Origin: Rhodococcus triatomae
Lineage (GTDB): Bacteria; Actinomycetota; Actinomycetes; Mycobacteriales; Mycobacteriaceae
Assembly: GCF_014217785.1 (NCBI RefSeq)
Contig: NZ_CP048814.1
Coordinates: forward strand, 806,001 to 870,000
DNA: 64,000 bases
Reading direction: 5' to 3'
Shown: one piece after another, positions 29,946 through 38,521 of the stretch
How the letters are laid out: the number at the start of each line of letters is the position of its first letter
Position numbering within the stretch: the stretch's first letter is position 1
Program-made: the position numbers and the translations under genes
The notes under the pieces: model-generated
Database searches by the model: none
Told to the model about the DNA's origin: nothing
The model's input: the letters and a program-made list of their open reading frames with translations, nothing else

Positions 29946-30845
29946 TCAGCGCGGCTCGAGCGACCGGAAGTAGTCGGGCCGGACCTCCACGTCCTCGACG
30001 ACCCTGGTCGTGGTGCGGACCCCGAGAGCGTGCTCCTTGAGCAGTTCACACAGCCGGTCACCGTCGATGAGGTCGATCGGCGGGGCCCCGTCGCGCCGCG
30101 ACTCGGCCCGGGCGTCGCCGGTGAACGTCCCGGTGGTGATGAGCAGGCCCTTCTCGCCCCGACCCGACATCGCGCCACGGAAATCGCGCACGGTACGGGC
30201 CTCCACGCTGCCACTGTTCCGGCGGCACTGGAAATACACCGGGAAGCTCAGCAGAGCCAGTTGATAGAGACCGAGCCCCTCCACGTCCCCGGACCCCGTC
30301 CGGGCCGTCACCGAGGCACTCGAGAATCCGGCCTCCCGCAACAGCCGCTGAGTCAGCCGCTCGAACGCGTCGGGGGACATCGCGAGCACGGTCTCGAGAA
30401 GCTGGTCCTTCCAGTTGTCGTTGTCGGCCAGGGTCGCGTCGGGCTCGTCGTGGGAGGAGTCCCCGGCGGACTCGGGCCGGGCGGCCGCTTCCGCGTTCTT
30501 CCTGGCGGCATTGCGCTTGCGGGTCTCGGCCGAGAACTCGGCGTGCAGTGGCCGGATCTGTTCCTCGGTGACCTCACGGCCCTTCGCCGTCACGCTCCAC
30601 ACCCCGCGGCGACTGTTGGTGAGCAGGCCCATTCCCTTGAGATAGGTCCGCGCCCAGGCCAGCCGATACTCGATCTCGGTGGTCGGGCCGTCACCGTGCA
30701 ACACCGCCTGTGCCTGCGAGGACAGCTCCTCGCGTGCGATGACCGCGCTGTCGAGCTCGTCGTTCGAGGCCGAACCGCCGAGGGCGATTGCCGCCTGCAA
30801 CGCGGGCCAGAGAAGATCGACATACCGCGGAACGAGGGCACTCAT
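29946..30845 (-). CDS. Mrr-family restriction endonuclease-like protein
   Basis: A 299-residue protein with an N-terminal winged-helix Mrr_N domain (about 1-100, including GLLTNSRRGVWSVTAKGR) and a C-terminal PD-(D/E)xK nuclease domain. In the latter, GSGDVEGLGLY supplies the acidic residue and VYFQCRR takes the place of the usual Q-A-K signature, with R instead of K; GLLITTGTFTGDAR follows as in Mrr. Such proteins cut modified foreign DNA. A charged Ala/Arg linker lies at 125-160. The start is ATG 30845 or ATG 30857; neither has a strong ribosome-binding site. No methyltransferase is nearby, consistent with a type IV enzyme. Confidence 0.85.
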   Translation of the reverse strand: MSALVPRYVDLLWPALQAAIALGGSASNDELDSAVIAREELSSQAQAVLHGDGPTTEIEYRLAWARTYLKGMGLLTNSRRGVWSVTAKGREVTEEQIRPLHAEFSAETRKRNAARKNAEAAARPESAGDSSHDEPDATLADNDNWKDQLLETVLAMSPDAFERLTQRLLREAGFSSASVTARTGSGDVEGLGLYQLALLSFPVYFQCRRNSGSVEARTVRDFRGAMSGRGEKGLLITTGTFTGDARAESRRDGAPPIDLIDGDRLCELLKEHALGVRTTTRVVEDVEVRPDYFRSLEPR

Positions 30846-30893
30846 GCGGACCAGCATGCCCGACCGCGTCGGGCGCCCGGCAAGGGCCCCGAA

Positions 30894-30954
30894 TTGCACC
30901 ACCCGCGCACCTTCCCGACAATGGTTCGCGGCGCACGACCGGGCGCCGCGAACC
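30894..30954 (+). promoter_or_regulatory. Possible promoter and 5' leader hairpin of the small-peptide gene
   Basis: TTGCAC (30894) and GACAAT (30917) are 17 bases apart and could be -35 and -10 boxes. Immediately after, GGTTCGCGGCGC (30923-30934) pairs perfectly with GCGCCGCGAACC (30943-30954) around an eight-base loop, so the hairpin would lie at the very 5' end of the transcript. The promoter boxes are imperfect; the hairpin is exact. Confidence 0.5.
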
Positions 30955-30976
30955 TCACACACAGGGAGTGCACACC

Positions 30977-31060
30977 ATGGATCTGGCGTTCCTCGCGGAC
31001 CTCTTCGGAGCCTTCTCCGACCTCTTCTCGGCTCTCAGCTTCTTCCAGAGCCTGTCCTGA
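30977..31060 (+). CDS. 27-residue amphipathic peptide
   Basis: A 27-residue reading frame from ATG 30977 (with GGGAG eight bases upstream) to TGA 31060. The peptide begins MDLAFLADLFGAF and ends FFQSLS. Asp and Ser residues fall on one helical face (8, 15, 18, 21/25) and Leu/Phe on the other (3, 6, 9/10, 13, 16/17, 20, 23), giving a clean amphipathic helix with net charge about -3. There is no signal sequence. A perfect hairpin precedes and another follows. Size and character recall the short helical porins PorA/PorH of corynebacteria or phenol-soluble-type peptides, but there is no sequence identity to rely on. Confidence 0.6.
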   Translation: MDLAFLADLFGAFSDLFSALSFFQSLS

Positions 31061-31066
31061 TCGGCC

Positions 31067-31108
31067 CGTGAACGGCGCCCGCACCGCGAGGTACGGGCGC
31101 CGTTCACG
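31067..31108. terminator. Perfect 15-bp stem terminator
   Basis: CGTGAACGGCGCCCG (31067-31081) pairs exactly with CGGGCGCCGTTCACG (31094-31108) around a 12-base loop. It starts seven bases after the stop of the 27-residue gene and precedes the end of the convergent lipoprotein gene, so it can serve both. Confidence 0.85.
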
Positions 31109-31133
31109 TACAGGCGGCGAGCAGCCGGCGAGA

Positions 31134-31661
31134 TCATTCCTCGCCGACCACGAACTCCACCCGGTCGACATCGACGTCCTGATCCTCGGGGTTGGCCGTT
31201 GCGGTCACCGTGATCCGGTCCCGCTCGACCCCGTCGTCGACGAGGGCGTCGACGACCGCCGTGGCCCGTTGTTCGGCGAGTTGCGCGGCGGCATCCGCGT
31301 CGTCCCCGCTCGCATACGTCTTGACCTCGATCGTGTCGTCGTTGGTTCCCAGTGCGGCAGCGACGGCACGAATCGTGGCTCCGCTGACCGTGGACAGTTC
31401 CGCAGTGTCCGCATCGAACGTCACCGGTGCGGCTTCGACCGCGGAGTTCACCGCGTCCTGGACAGCAGCCACAGCTGTGTCCCCGACACCCGTCTCCTCG
31501 GTCGTCGCCTCGGCCTCGGTGGTGTGGTCCGTGTGCTCCTGCGTCGTCGTGGTCGTGGCGGCGTCGTCCGAATCGTCGTCGGCGCACGCGGACGCGCCGA
31601 CCAGCGCAATCGCCGACACCGCAGCCGCGGTCACCACTGCCTTGCGGGTTCTACCCATCAT
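31134..31661 (-). CDS. OmpA-like lipoprotein
   Basis: A 175-residue protein with a signal peptide and a near-lipobox (GASAC; cysteine near residue 26). A Thr/Glu/His-rich linker follows to about residue 55, then an OmpA-like peptidoglycan-binding fold with VTFDADTAEL, a middle TIEVKTYASGDDADAA and the motif LAEQRATAVVDALVDDGV. The family's usual aspartate/arginine pair is only partly conserved. The ATG at 31661 has AGGAGG at perfect spacing. It likely anchors to the membrane and contacts peptidoglycan. It converges on the 27-residue peptide gene. Confidence 0.8.
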   Translation of the reverse strand: MMGRTRKAVVTAAAVSAIALVGASACADDDSDDAATTTTTQEHTDHTTEAEATTEETGVGDTAVAAVQDAVNSAVEAAPVTFDADTAELSTVSGATIRAVAAALGTNDDTIEVKTYASGDDADAAAQLAEQRATAVVDALVDDGVERDRITVTATANPEDQDVDVDRVEFVVGEE

Positions 31662-31770
31662 GAGAGCCTCCTCGTCGAGGTCGTACGGTCCCCTCCGGGG
31701 TATCCGCAATGTCCGATTCGGAAACCTCGGACACCGACGGGCCCGCCGGGCCGACCCTGAGCGCTCCGAC

Positions 31771-32544
31771 TCAGGCGAGGGTGGCGTGCCAGACCACGGC
31801 CGCCGCCAGGGCCCCCAGACCGTTGAGCGACCAGTGCAGCGCGATGGGTGCGAGCAGGCTGCCGCTGCGTCGGCGCAGCCAGGTGAACACGAAACCGGCG
31901 GCCGCGGTCGCCAGCACGGCACCGGCCACACCGAGGACCTTGCCGAACACTCCCACACCGAGGAAGGCGGTGAGGCCCGCGTTCCCGGTGGTGAGACCGA
32001 GCGAGGAAGCAATGTGCCACAGGCCGAACAGCAGGGACCCCGCCGCGAACACCCCCCGCGCCCCGTACGCCCGCTCGAGAGTTCCGTGCAGGACACCGCG
32101 GAACGCCAGCTCTTCCGGAATGACCGTCTGCAGCGGGATGACGATCATCGACGCGATCAGTGCACCGGAGATCGTCGCGTAGCGGTCGGCCATGAAGAAC
32201 GGCCTGGTCCACGGCAGAGCCACTCCGATCGCGATCACCGCGAGCACCAGGGCGACGGCTCCGAGCGCGTAGATCGACCCACGGCGCAGGTGCCGGGGTG
32301 ACAGGCCCAGCTCAGCCCAGCCGAGGCCCCGCCGGCGGGTGAGGAGAAGGAGGACGACGGCCGCCGCGGGTACCGCCGCGACGCTCGCCCACACGGTCGT
32401 GAAATGTGCGACGAGATTGGTGGCGACGAGGACCGCGACGACCACCGCGATGTCGATGTAAGTCCTCGCGCGGCTGCGCCGCCGGGCCGAACGGTCGACC
32501 GAGCCGGACGCGGTTCCCGCTGCCACGGCCACGGCGGACGTCAC
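31771..32544 (-). CDS. CPBP-family intramembrane metalloprotease
   Basis: A 257-residue membrane protein with about seven helices. It has all three CPBP (CAAX protease and bacteriocin-processing) motifs: EELAFRG near residue 143, FGLWH near 172, and HWSLN near 239, which together bind the catalytic metal. Substrates of bacterial members are mostly unknown. The start is GTG 32544 with a weak ribosome-binding site. It lies 109 bp upstream of the lipoprotein gene on the same strand. Confidence 0.87.
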   Translation of the reverse strand: MTSAVAVAAGTASGSVDRSARRRSRARTYIDIAVVVAVLVATNLVAHFTTVWASVAAVPAAAVVLLLLTRRRGLGWAELGLSPRHLRRGSIYALGAVALVLAVIAIGVALPWTRPFFMADRYATISGALIASMIVIPLQTVIPEELAFRGVLHGTLERAYGARGVFAAGSLLFGLWHIASSLGLTTGNAGLTAFLGVGVFGKVLGVAGAVLATAAAGFVFTWLRRRSGSLLAPIALHWSLNGLGALAAAVVWHATLA

Positions 32545-32753
32545 CTCGGCGTGCCTGTCGACAGGACGGGCGGGAACTCTCTACAGCCGGAATACACCCC
32601 CTCGAGTGTACGGACGGCGACGGTACACCCCGGTGATACCGGACACCCGTCCCCCGGCTGCGAAACCGAACCCCGGTCCGGTCCGGTCCGGTTTGCCCCG
32701 CTAGCCTGAGCAGAACATCGACGCACCACATCGACACGCGTTCAGGAGATATG

Positions 32754-34451
32754 ATGGCCGACTTCCTCTACGAGGACTTGCTGCCGATCGGGGAAGATCC
32801 CACCGAGTACCGGCTGCTCACGACCGAGGGCGTTTCCACCACCACAGGCCCCGACGGTCGTACGTTCCTCCAGGTCGAGCCCGAGGCGTTGCGTCTGCTC
32901 ACCGAGACCGCACTGCACGATATCTCCCACTACCTGCGCACCGATCATCTGAAGCAGGTCGCGGGCATCCTGGACGACCCGGAGGCGTCGGACAACGACA
33001 AGTTCGTCGCACTCGACCTCCTCAAGAACGCGAACATCGCCGCAGCGGGTGTACTCCCGATGTGCCAGGACACCGGCACCGCGATCGTGATGGGCAAGCG
33101 TGGCCAGCAGGTGCTCACGCCCGGCGACGACGAGCGGTCCATCGCTCGCGGCGTGTACGACGCATTCACCCGGCTGAACCTGCGGTACTCGCAGAACGCC
33201 CCCCTGACGATGTGGGACGAGAAGAACACCGGCAACAACCTGCCCGCACAGATCGAGCTGTACGCGGACACCGCCCAGGGCCACGAGAACTCCTACAAGT
33301 TCCTGTTCATGGCCAAGGGCGGCGGATCGGCCAACAAGTCGTACCTGTACCAGGAGACGAAGGCGATCCTGAACCCGGACTCGATGATGCAGTTCCTCGA
33401 GGCCAAGATCCGCTCGCTCGGCACCGCGGCGTGCCCGCCGTACCACCTGGCGATCGTCGTCGGCGGCACCTCCGCCGAGTTCGCGCTCAAGACCGCGAAG
33501 TACGCCTCCGCGCACTACCTCGACGAGCTGCCCACCGAGGGCGCGATCACCGGTCGCGGGTTCCGGGACCACGAGCTCGAGAAGAAGGTCTTCGAACTCA
33601 CCCAGAAGATCGGCATCGGCGCGCAGTTCGGCGGCAAGTACTTCTGCCACGACGTCCGCGTCGTCCGGCTCCCCCGCCACGGCGCCTCGCTGCCCGTCGC
33701 AATCGCCGTCTCATGCTCCGCGGACCGGCAGGCGAAGGCGAAGATCACCCCCGAGGGCGTGTTCCTCGAGCAGCTCGAGTTCCATCCGGGCCGGTTCCTG
33801 CCCGAGGTGACCGACTCCCAGCTCGACGCCGACACCGAGGGCATCTCCGGAACCGGCAAGGGCGCCGCGGTGAAGATCGACCTGACCAAGCCGATGCCGG
33901 AGATCCTCGCGGAGCTGTCCAAGCATCCCGTCAAGACCCGACTGTCGCTGACCGGTCCACTCGTCGTCGCGCGCGACATCGCACACGCGAAGATCAAGGA
34001 GCGTCTCGACGCGGGCGAGGAGATGCCGCAGTACCTCCGCGATCACCCCGTCTACTACGCCGGACCGGCGAAGACACCCGACGGCATGGCGTCGGGCTCG
34101 TTCGGGCCGACCACTGCCGGCCGGATGGACAGCTACGTCGAGCAGTTCCAGGCCGCGGGCGGGTCGATGGTCATGCTCGCCAAGGGCAATCGCTCGAAGC
34201 AGGTCACCGACGCCTGCAACACTCACGGCGGCTTCTACCTCGGTTCCATCGGCGGGCCGGCGGCACGCCTGGCTCTCGACTGCATCAAGCACGTCGAGGT
34301 CGTCGAGTACGAGGAACTCGGCATGGAAGCGGTCTGGAAGATCGACGTCGAGGACTTCCCCGCCTTCATCGTCGTGGACGACAAGGGCAACGACTTCTTC
34401 GCCCACACCGGCGAGGTCACGCTGACGGTCGGCAAGCGTCCCGGACTCTGA
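32754..34451 (+). CDS. fumA: Class I fumarate hydratase (iron-sulphur)
   Basis: A 565-residue class I fumarase that interconverts fumarate and malate with an oxygen-sensitive [4Fe-4S] cluster. Candidate cluster cysteines are in PMCQDTGTA (near residue 104), GTAACPPYH (near 226) and VSCSADRQ (near 322). The alpha domain runs to about residue 340 and the beta domain, with [12 protein letters not shown] and [10 protein letters not shown], closes the protein. Two adjacent ATGs are present; I choose 32754 because AGGAG is then five bases away. A second, unrelated fumarase (fumC) lies at 60297. It stands alone and is followed by a terminator. Confidence 0.95.
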   Translation: MADFLYEDLLPIGEDPTEYRLLTTEGVSTTTGPDGRTFLQVEPEALRLLTETALHDISHYLRTDHLKQVAGILDDPEASDNDKFVALDLLKNANIAAAGVLPMCQDTGTAIVMGKRGQQVLTPGDDERSIARGVYDAFTRLNLRYSQNAPLTMWDEKNTGNNLPAQIELYADTAQGHENSYKFLFMAKGGGSANKSYLYQETKAILNPDSMMQFLEAKIRSLGTAACPPYHLAIVVGGTSAEFALKTAKYASAHYLDELPTEGAITGRGFRDHELEKKVFELTQKIGIGAQFGGKYFCHDVRVVRLPRHGASLPVAIAVSCSADRQAKAKITPEGVFLEQLEFHPGRFLPEVTDSQLDADTEGISGTGKGAAVKIDLTKPMPEILAELSKHPVKTRLSLTGPLVVARDIAHAKIKERLDAGEEMPQYLRDHPVYYAGPAKTPDGMASGSFGPTTAGRMDSYVEQFQAAGGSMVMLAKGNRSKQVTDACNTHGGFYLGSIGGPAARLALDCIKHVEVVEYEELGMEAVWKIDVEDFPAFIVVDDKGNDFFAHTGEVTLTVGKRPGL

Positions 34452-34516
34452 CGCCCCGGGGCTCGGCGGGCTCGGGATCAGCCTGCCCCACCCGACGTCA
34501 CAGGCGCTCCCCTTGT

Positions 34517-34552
34517 TGCACCGTGCTCCCGAAGGTTCGAGAGCACGGTGCA
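34517..34552 (+). terminator. Terminator after class I fumarase
   Basis: TGCACCGTGCTC (34517-34528) pairs perfectly with GAGCACGGTGCA (34541-34552) around a 12-base loop. It lies between the fumarase stop and the convergent membrane-protein gene ending at 34588. Confidence 0.78.
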
Positions 34553-34587
34553 CACGACGTCCGCGGATCGAGTGACGTTCTCCGGGT

Positions 34588-34938
34588 CTAGGTCCAGAGC
34601 ACAGCGACGAGCACGTTGAGGACGGCCAGCCCGCCGACGACGTGCACCATGGTCGGGTTGCCCTCGTCCCGCTTCTGCTTGCCCCGGGTGATCTCGGCGA
34701 GCGTCACCACTACCAGGGAGACCACCAGCTTGACGGCGATCTTGGCGTGGTCGTAGTCCTTGTCCAAGGCTCCCTCGCCGAGACCGACGAGGATCAGGCC
34801 GGACAGGAACTGGATCCGTGCGCCCCAGACCACCAGTTCGGTGATTCGCGGCGCCTTCGCGACCGCCAGGTACCCGCCGACGAGCGCCGCGAGACCGAGC
34901 ATGTGGACGACGACGAAGACGTTGTACAAAACAGACAT
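34588..34938 (-). CDS. Small integral membrane protein
   Basis: A 116-residue protein with four hydrophobic segments; the first holds VVVHMLGLAALVGGYLA and a charged loop RGKQKRDEGNP separates the third from the fourth. A conserved histidine in the first helix (VVHMLG) and another in the last (MVHVVGG) are reminiscent of small cytochrome-like or copper-resistance membrane proteins, but I cannot assign a function. The ATG is at 34938. Confidence 0.78.
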   Translation of the reverse strand: MSVLYNVFVVVHMLGLAALVGGYLAVAKAPRITELVVWGARIQFLSGLILVGLGEGALDKDYDHAKIAVKLVVSLVVVTLAEITRGKQKRDEGNPTMVHVVGGLAVLNVLVAVLWT

Positions 34939-34981
34939 ATCTGGACCCTACCGACGGCGATTCGGCGGTCCGAACGAAGTG

Positions 34982-35587
34982 TTACCTTCCTTTGTCCCCT
35001 ACCGTGCCAGGCGAATCCGTCTCTCGGACCACCCCGGCAGCCACGGCGGCGGACCGATACTTCTCGGCGAGACTCGCTGCCGTCTCGTGCGCGTTGAGCC
35101 CGCTCGGATTCGGGACCACCCACAGCTGCGCGCCCTCGAGATCGGCCTCCTGACGGCCGGCGGGCACCGTCTTGTGGCCGAATGCCGTGCGATACGCCGT
35201 GATCCCCGCGACCGCGACGACCCGTGGGCGCGCCCGCCGCACCACCGCCCGTAGACGTTCGCCTCCCGCCCGGAGCTCGGCCGGCGTCAACTCGTCCGCG
35301 CGGGCGGTCGCGCGCGGCACCAGGTTGGTGATCCCGACGCCCCGCTCGATCAACAGGTCGTGATCGGCATCGGACATCCCCGCCGACGGGTCGACGGGCC
35401 GCTCGATGATCCCCGCACGCAGCAGCGCCGGATAGAACCGGTTGCCCGGCCTCGCGAAGTGCGCTCCGGTCGCCGCCGTCCACAGGCCCGGGTTGATCCC
35501 GACGAAGAGCAGCCGGCAGTCCGGCCCGATCAGGTCGGGGACCTCGGCATCGCGGAACGACTCGAGGTGCGCGCGAGTGAATCCCAT
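34982..35587 (-). CDS. mug: G/U-mismatch uracil-DNA glycosylase, Mug family
   Basis: A 201-residue mismatch-specific glycosylase that removes uracil or thymine-like lesions opposite guanine. Motif 1 reads GINPGLWTAATGAHFARPGN (residues 30-49) and the second motif is NPSGLNAH near 160, both characteristic of family 2. With udgB at 15795 this gives two uracil-type repair enzymes in the window. The ATG at 35587 is used. It lies 44 bp upstream of the small membrane-protein gene on the same strand. Confidence 0.92.
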   Translation of the reverse strand: MGFTRAHLESFRDAEVPDLIGPDCRLLFVGINPGLWTAATGAHFARPGNRFYPALLRAGIIERPVDPSAGMSDADHDLLIERGVGITNLVPRATARADELTPAELRAGGERLRAVVRRARPRVVAVAGITAYRTAFGHKTVPAGRQEADLEGAQLWVVPNPSGLNAHETAASLAEKYRSAAVAAGVVRETDSPGTVGDKGR

Positions 35588-35621
35588 GCCCGCCAGTACA
35601 GCACCCGGGGGGCAGGGACCG

Positions 35622-35789
35622 TCACCGGGCTGCGTCCGCCATCAGCGTGTGCGCGACGAGTGCGTCGGCATGCCCGTGGCCCGGCCCGTGCTCGGATTTC
35701 AGCCACGCGACGATCTCCATGTGCTTGGTCTTCCCCCTCGCGCGGATCAGCTCGATCCAGTGCTCGACGGGCCGGTGCCGACCGCCCAT
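35622..35789 (-). CDS. Small DUF4287-like protein
   Basis: A 55-residue protein containing HWIELIRARGKTKHMEIVAW and the segment EHGPGHGHADALVAHTL, which matches the DUF4287 pattern often found in small actinobacterial proteins. The ATG at 35789 lacks a strong ribosome-binding site, and a GTG six bases earlier is possible. It diverges from the secreted beta-propeller gene across only 34 bp and lies upstream of mug. Confidence 0.65.
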   Translation of the reverse strand: MGGRHRPVEHWIELIRARGKTKHMEIVAWLKSEHGPGHGHADALVAHTLMADAAR

Positions 35790-35823
35790 TGCCACAGAAG
35801 GTGATGCAGAGCACACTCGATAC

Positions 35824-36765
35824 ATGCGCCCACGCCTGTTCGGCCGCAGAGCCGCGGCTCTTGCCACCGCCCTGCTCCTGTCTGCCGGGCTCGCCGTCCT
35901 CGAGGCCCCCGTCGCGCAGGCCGCGCCGGTGTGCCCCGGTGCCGGCCAGCCACCGGTACTCGTCGCCACCGTTCCGGGCGGGGTGCTCGAGGGGATGGCG
36001 GTGGACCGGCGCGGACGCCTGTACACCACGGACCTCGTCACCGGCCGGGTGTACCGCATCGACGCCCCTGGCGCCCCCGCCTACCCGATCGCGACGGTCC
36101 CGGACGGCGGGGCCGGTGGCCTCGCCTGGCATCCGGACGGATCCCTGCTGGTCGGATACGGTGCCGACGCCCGCGTGCTGGTGGGCGACGCACTCCTGCC
36201 CGGCGCCCTTGCGAAGCTGGATGTCGAGACCGGGGAACTGCGACCGTTCGCGAGTGGGTTGAGCGCCTCGAACGGGATCGCCGTGAGCCGGGAGGGCTGG
36301 GTATACGCCACCAACGACTTCGGCTCCCTCGTCGGGCAGGTGTCTCCGGACGGCGTGGTGAATCCCGCCTGGGCCTCGACACCGAGCGCCAACGGCGCGG
36401 CGCTCAGCGCCGACGGACGCTACCTGTACGTCGCCCACACATTCGCCGCCCCGGGCGTCAGCCGGATCCCGGTGTTCGCGCCCGCAGCGCAGGAACGGCT
36501 CGTCGACTTCGGCGGTCTCGATCTGTTCGCCGCGGCCGACGGGTTGATCCTGGACTCGCGCGATCGCCCGATCGTCCCGACCGACGTGAGCGGAGAGATC
36601 CTGCGAGTGGACGGACCGAACCAGTTCTGTGCCCTCGCCGGCGGACTTCCCCTCTCCAGCACGGTCACCTACGGGGCAGGCACCGAGGGATTCTCCGAGG
36701 GGCGGCTGTTCCGCGGCGGGTTCGACGGGGCGATCTACGAGATTCCCGGCGGATTCGACGGCTGA
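35824..36765 (+). CDS. Secreted beta-propeller protein (SMP-30/NHL-like)
   Basis: A 313-residue exported protein with a Sec signal (RRAAALATALLLSAGLAV, cut near AQAAP at about 34). The mature part shows repeated beta-propeller strands, for example GMAVDRRGRLYTTD, GLAWHPDGSLLVGY, GIAVSREGWVYATN and GAALSADGRYLYVA, each about 40-50 residues apart, as in the SMP-30/gluconolactonase and NHL groups. These are often lactonases or calcium-binding proteins. Two cysteines flank the propeller (PVCPG and NQFCAL) and could close it. The ATG at 35824 has a weak site upstream. The substrate is unknown. Confidence 0.8.
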   Translation: MRPRLFGRRAAALATALLLSAGLAVLEAPVAQAAPVCPGAGQPPVLVATVPGGVLEGMAVDRRGRLYTTDLVTGRVYRIDAPGAPAYPIATVPDGGAGGLAWHPDGSLLVGYGADARVLVGDALLPGALAKLDVETGELRPFASGLSASNGIAVSREGWVYATNDFGSLVGQVSPDGVVNPAWASTPSANGAALSADGRYLYVAHTFAAPGVSRIPVFAPAAQERLVDFGGLDLFAAADGLILDSRDRPIVPTDVSGEILRVDGPNQFCALAGGLPLSSTVTYGAGTEGFSEGRLFRGGFDGAIYEIPGGFDG

Positions 36766-36887
36766 CTCGCCCGGCCTCGTCCCGTGGACCTGCACAGAGT
36801 GTCGATCTGCTGCGGGCGGGGAACCTCGACTGGCACACTGATCCGCGGTCGGGATGCCATCAGCCGTGCCAATGCGAGGGGACTCGA

Positions 36888-37526
36888 ATGAAGCACACTC
36901 GAACGAAACGGATCCGGCGGGCGACAGCTGCCGTGGCCGTCGGCGTCGCCGCGGTCACCGGTGTCGGCGCGGGACAGGCCGCCGCCACGCCGACACCGGC
37001 GACCATCGCGAACGGGATCCTGTCGATCACCCCCGCCTGCCAGGGCGTCATCGACGAACTGATCATCGCCTGCACCCATCTCGAGCTGCTCACCCCCTCG
37101 TTCCCGGTCATGCTGGATCTCAACCCGTTCGGCACACACATCGTCGTCCTCGGCGCCGGTTTGCACGACGACGGAACGATTCGGCCGGTCCTGGAACAGC
37201 GTCTGCGGGCCGCGCTGGCCACTGCGCAGCGCTACCCCACGGCCCCGATCGTCGTGACCGGCGGAGTCCCCCGCAACGGCGTCACCGAGGCCGGCGCCAT
37301 GCGCGCGTGGCTCACCGCGAACGGCGTCCACCCCGGCCGGATCATCGAGGAACCCGCCTCCCGATCCACCGTCGAGAACGCCCGCTTCACCAACGACGTG
37401 CTCCTCGCCCGCCGCGCCACCGGCGCCGTCCTCGTCACCGACCGGGACCATCTGCAGCGCGCCATGATCAACTTCCGCCAGGCCGTGGACGCCAGGATCC
37501 CGATCGCCGGCGTCGTCGCCAACTGA
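36888..37526 (+). CDS. Exported DUF218 (YdcF/SanA-like) protein
   Basis: A 212-residue secreted protein with a Sec signal cut near QAAAT (about residue 31). The DUF218 core includes IVVLGAGLHDDGTIRP, RLRAALATAQRYP, IVVTGGVPRNGVTEA, MRAWLTANGV and EEPASRSTVENA, in the order seen in YdcF and SanA. These proteins are linked to envelope permeability and vancomycin resistance in other bacteria. The ATG at 36888 has GAGGGG upstream. It lies 122 bp after the propeller gene on the same strand. Confidence 0.85.
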   Translation: MKHTRTKRIRRATAAVAVGVAAVTGVGAGQAAATPTPATIANGILSITPACQGVIDELIIACTHLELLTPSFPVMLDLNPFGTHIVVLGAGLHDDGTIRPVLEQRLRAALATAQRYPTAPIVVTGGVPRNGVTEAGAMRAWLTANGVHPGRIIEEPASRSTVENARFTNDVLLARRATGAVLVTDRDHLQRAMINFRQAVDARIPIAGVVAN

Positions 37527-37600
37527 CCCTCGGCAGGATCGCCAGGAACTTCTCAGGATCTTCGCGGGGCACTCTCACCGGAGTCGGGCACGATGGTCGT

Positions 37601-38521
37601 ATGGCCGAGGTGACCGTTCTGGCGGTCGGGGGCACCGGTGAGTCCTACCCCGACGACGACCGACTCGAAGTGTCCGGAATTCTGCGCGGCGTCGTCGACG
37701 CCCTCGACCCGCGGTTCGATGCCCGGTGGGTCGGCTACCCCGCCTCCTACGGGCCCGTGTCGCCGAGCGGGCTCAGCTATCGCGACAGCGTGGACGCCGG
37801 AGTGGAGCGGCTCGTCGCCCGGATCGAGGCCTCGTCGACGCCCGTCCTCCCGATCGGGTACTCGCAGGGCTGCACAGTCGTCCGGGAAGTGCTCGGCCGG
37901 ATCGCGGACGGGCGGCTCCCCCGCGGGCCGGTGGTCGCCGCCGGGCTGATCTCGGATCCCCACCAGCCCGCCGACGTGGTCCGCGGGTGCTCCGGGAGCG
38001 GCGTCGCCGGCGCCGGGCCACCGACGCCGGACACCGTGCCGGTGCTCTGGGTCGCGCACCCTCGCGACATGATCTGCAATGCCGGGGACGACAGCCTGAT
38101 CCGTGACGTCGCGGACCTCACCGCGTCGATGTCGCTGCGCACCACGCACACGTGGCGCCGGGACATCTGGGCGCTGCTGCGATCCAACGGTTTCCAGAAT
38201 GCCCCCAAGACACGAGTGCACCCGGCGCAGTGGCGAACCGATCTGCGCCGGGTGCGTGCGGCGGCCGAGGAAGTCCTCGGCTACCTACCTCGACGAGTGG
38301 ACTGGCACGGGGTGCGGATCACGAACCGCCGCGGCGGCAGGCATGTCGCCTACGCCACGGAGCCGCTCGACACGAGCGGGCTCACCGGCTGCCAGATCCT
38401 TGCCCAGTGGCTGCAGGTCCAGGCGACGTTCAGGCCCCGAGGACGGGAGCGAACGTACCGAACCACGCTTCCTTCAGGCGGTCCTGCCAGTAGGTCCACC
38501 AGTGGGTGCCCTGCGAGGTGA
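37601..38521 (+). CDS. LysB/cutinase-like alpha/beta hydrolase
   Basis: A 306-residue alpha/beta hydrolase. The nucleophile elbow is GYSQG with S88; D156 in HPRDMICNAGD and H248 in GGRHVAYATEPL complete a triad in the same order and spacing as mycobacteriophage LysB, an esterase that cuts mycolic acids from arabinogalactan. The DPHQP turn and the ICNAGDD loop are also LysB-like. There is no signal peptide. The ATG at 37601 has only a weak ribosome-binding site. Its last 92 bases overlap the end of the mycolyltransferase gene on the opposite strand. An action on mycolyl esters is plausible but inferred. Confidence 0.8.
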   Translation: MAEVTVLAVGGTGESYPDDDRLEVSGILRGVVDALDPRFDARWVGYPASYGPVSPSGLSYRDSVDAGVERLVARIEASSTPVLPIGYSQGCTVVREVLGRIADGRLPRGPVVAAGLISDPHQPADVVRGCSGSGVAGAGPPTPDTVPVLWVAHPRDMICNAGDDSLIRDVADLTASMSLRTTHTWRRDIWALLRSNGFQNAPKTRVHPAQWRTDLRRVRAAAEEVLGYLPRRVDWHGVRITNRRGGRHVAYATEPLDTSGLTGCQILAQWLQVQATFRPRGRERTYRTTLPSGGPASRSTSGCPAR

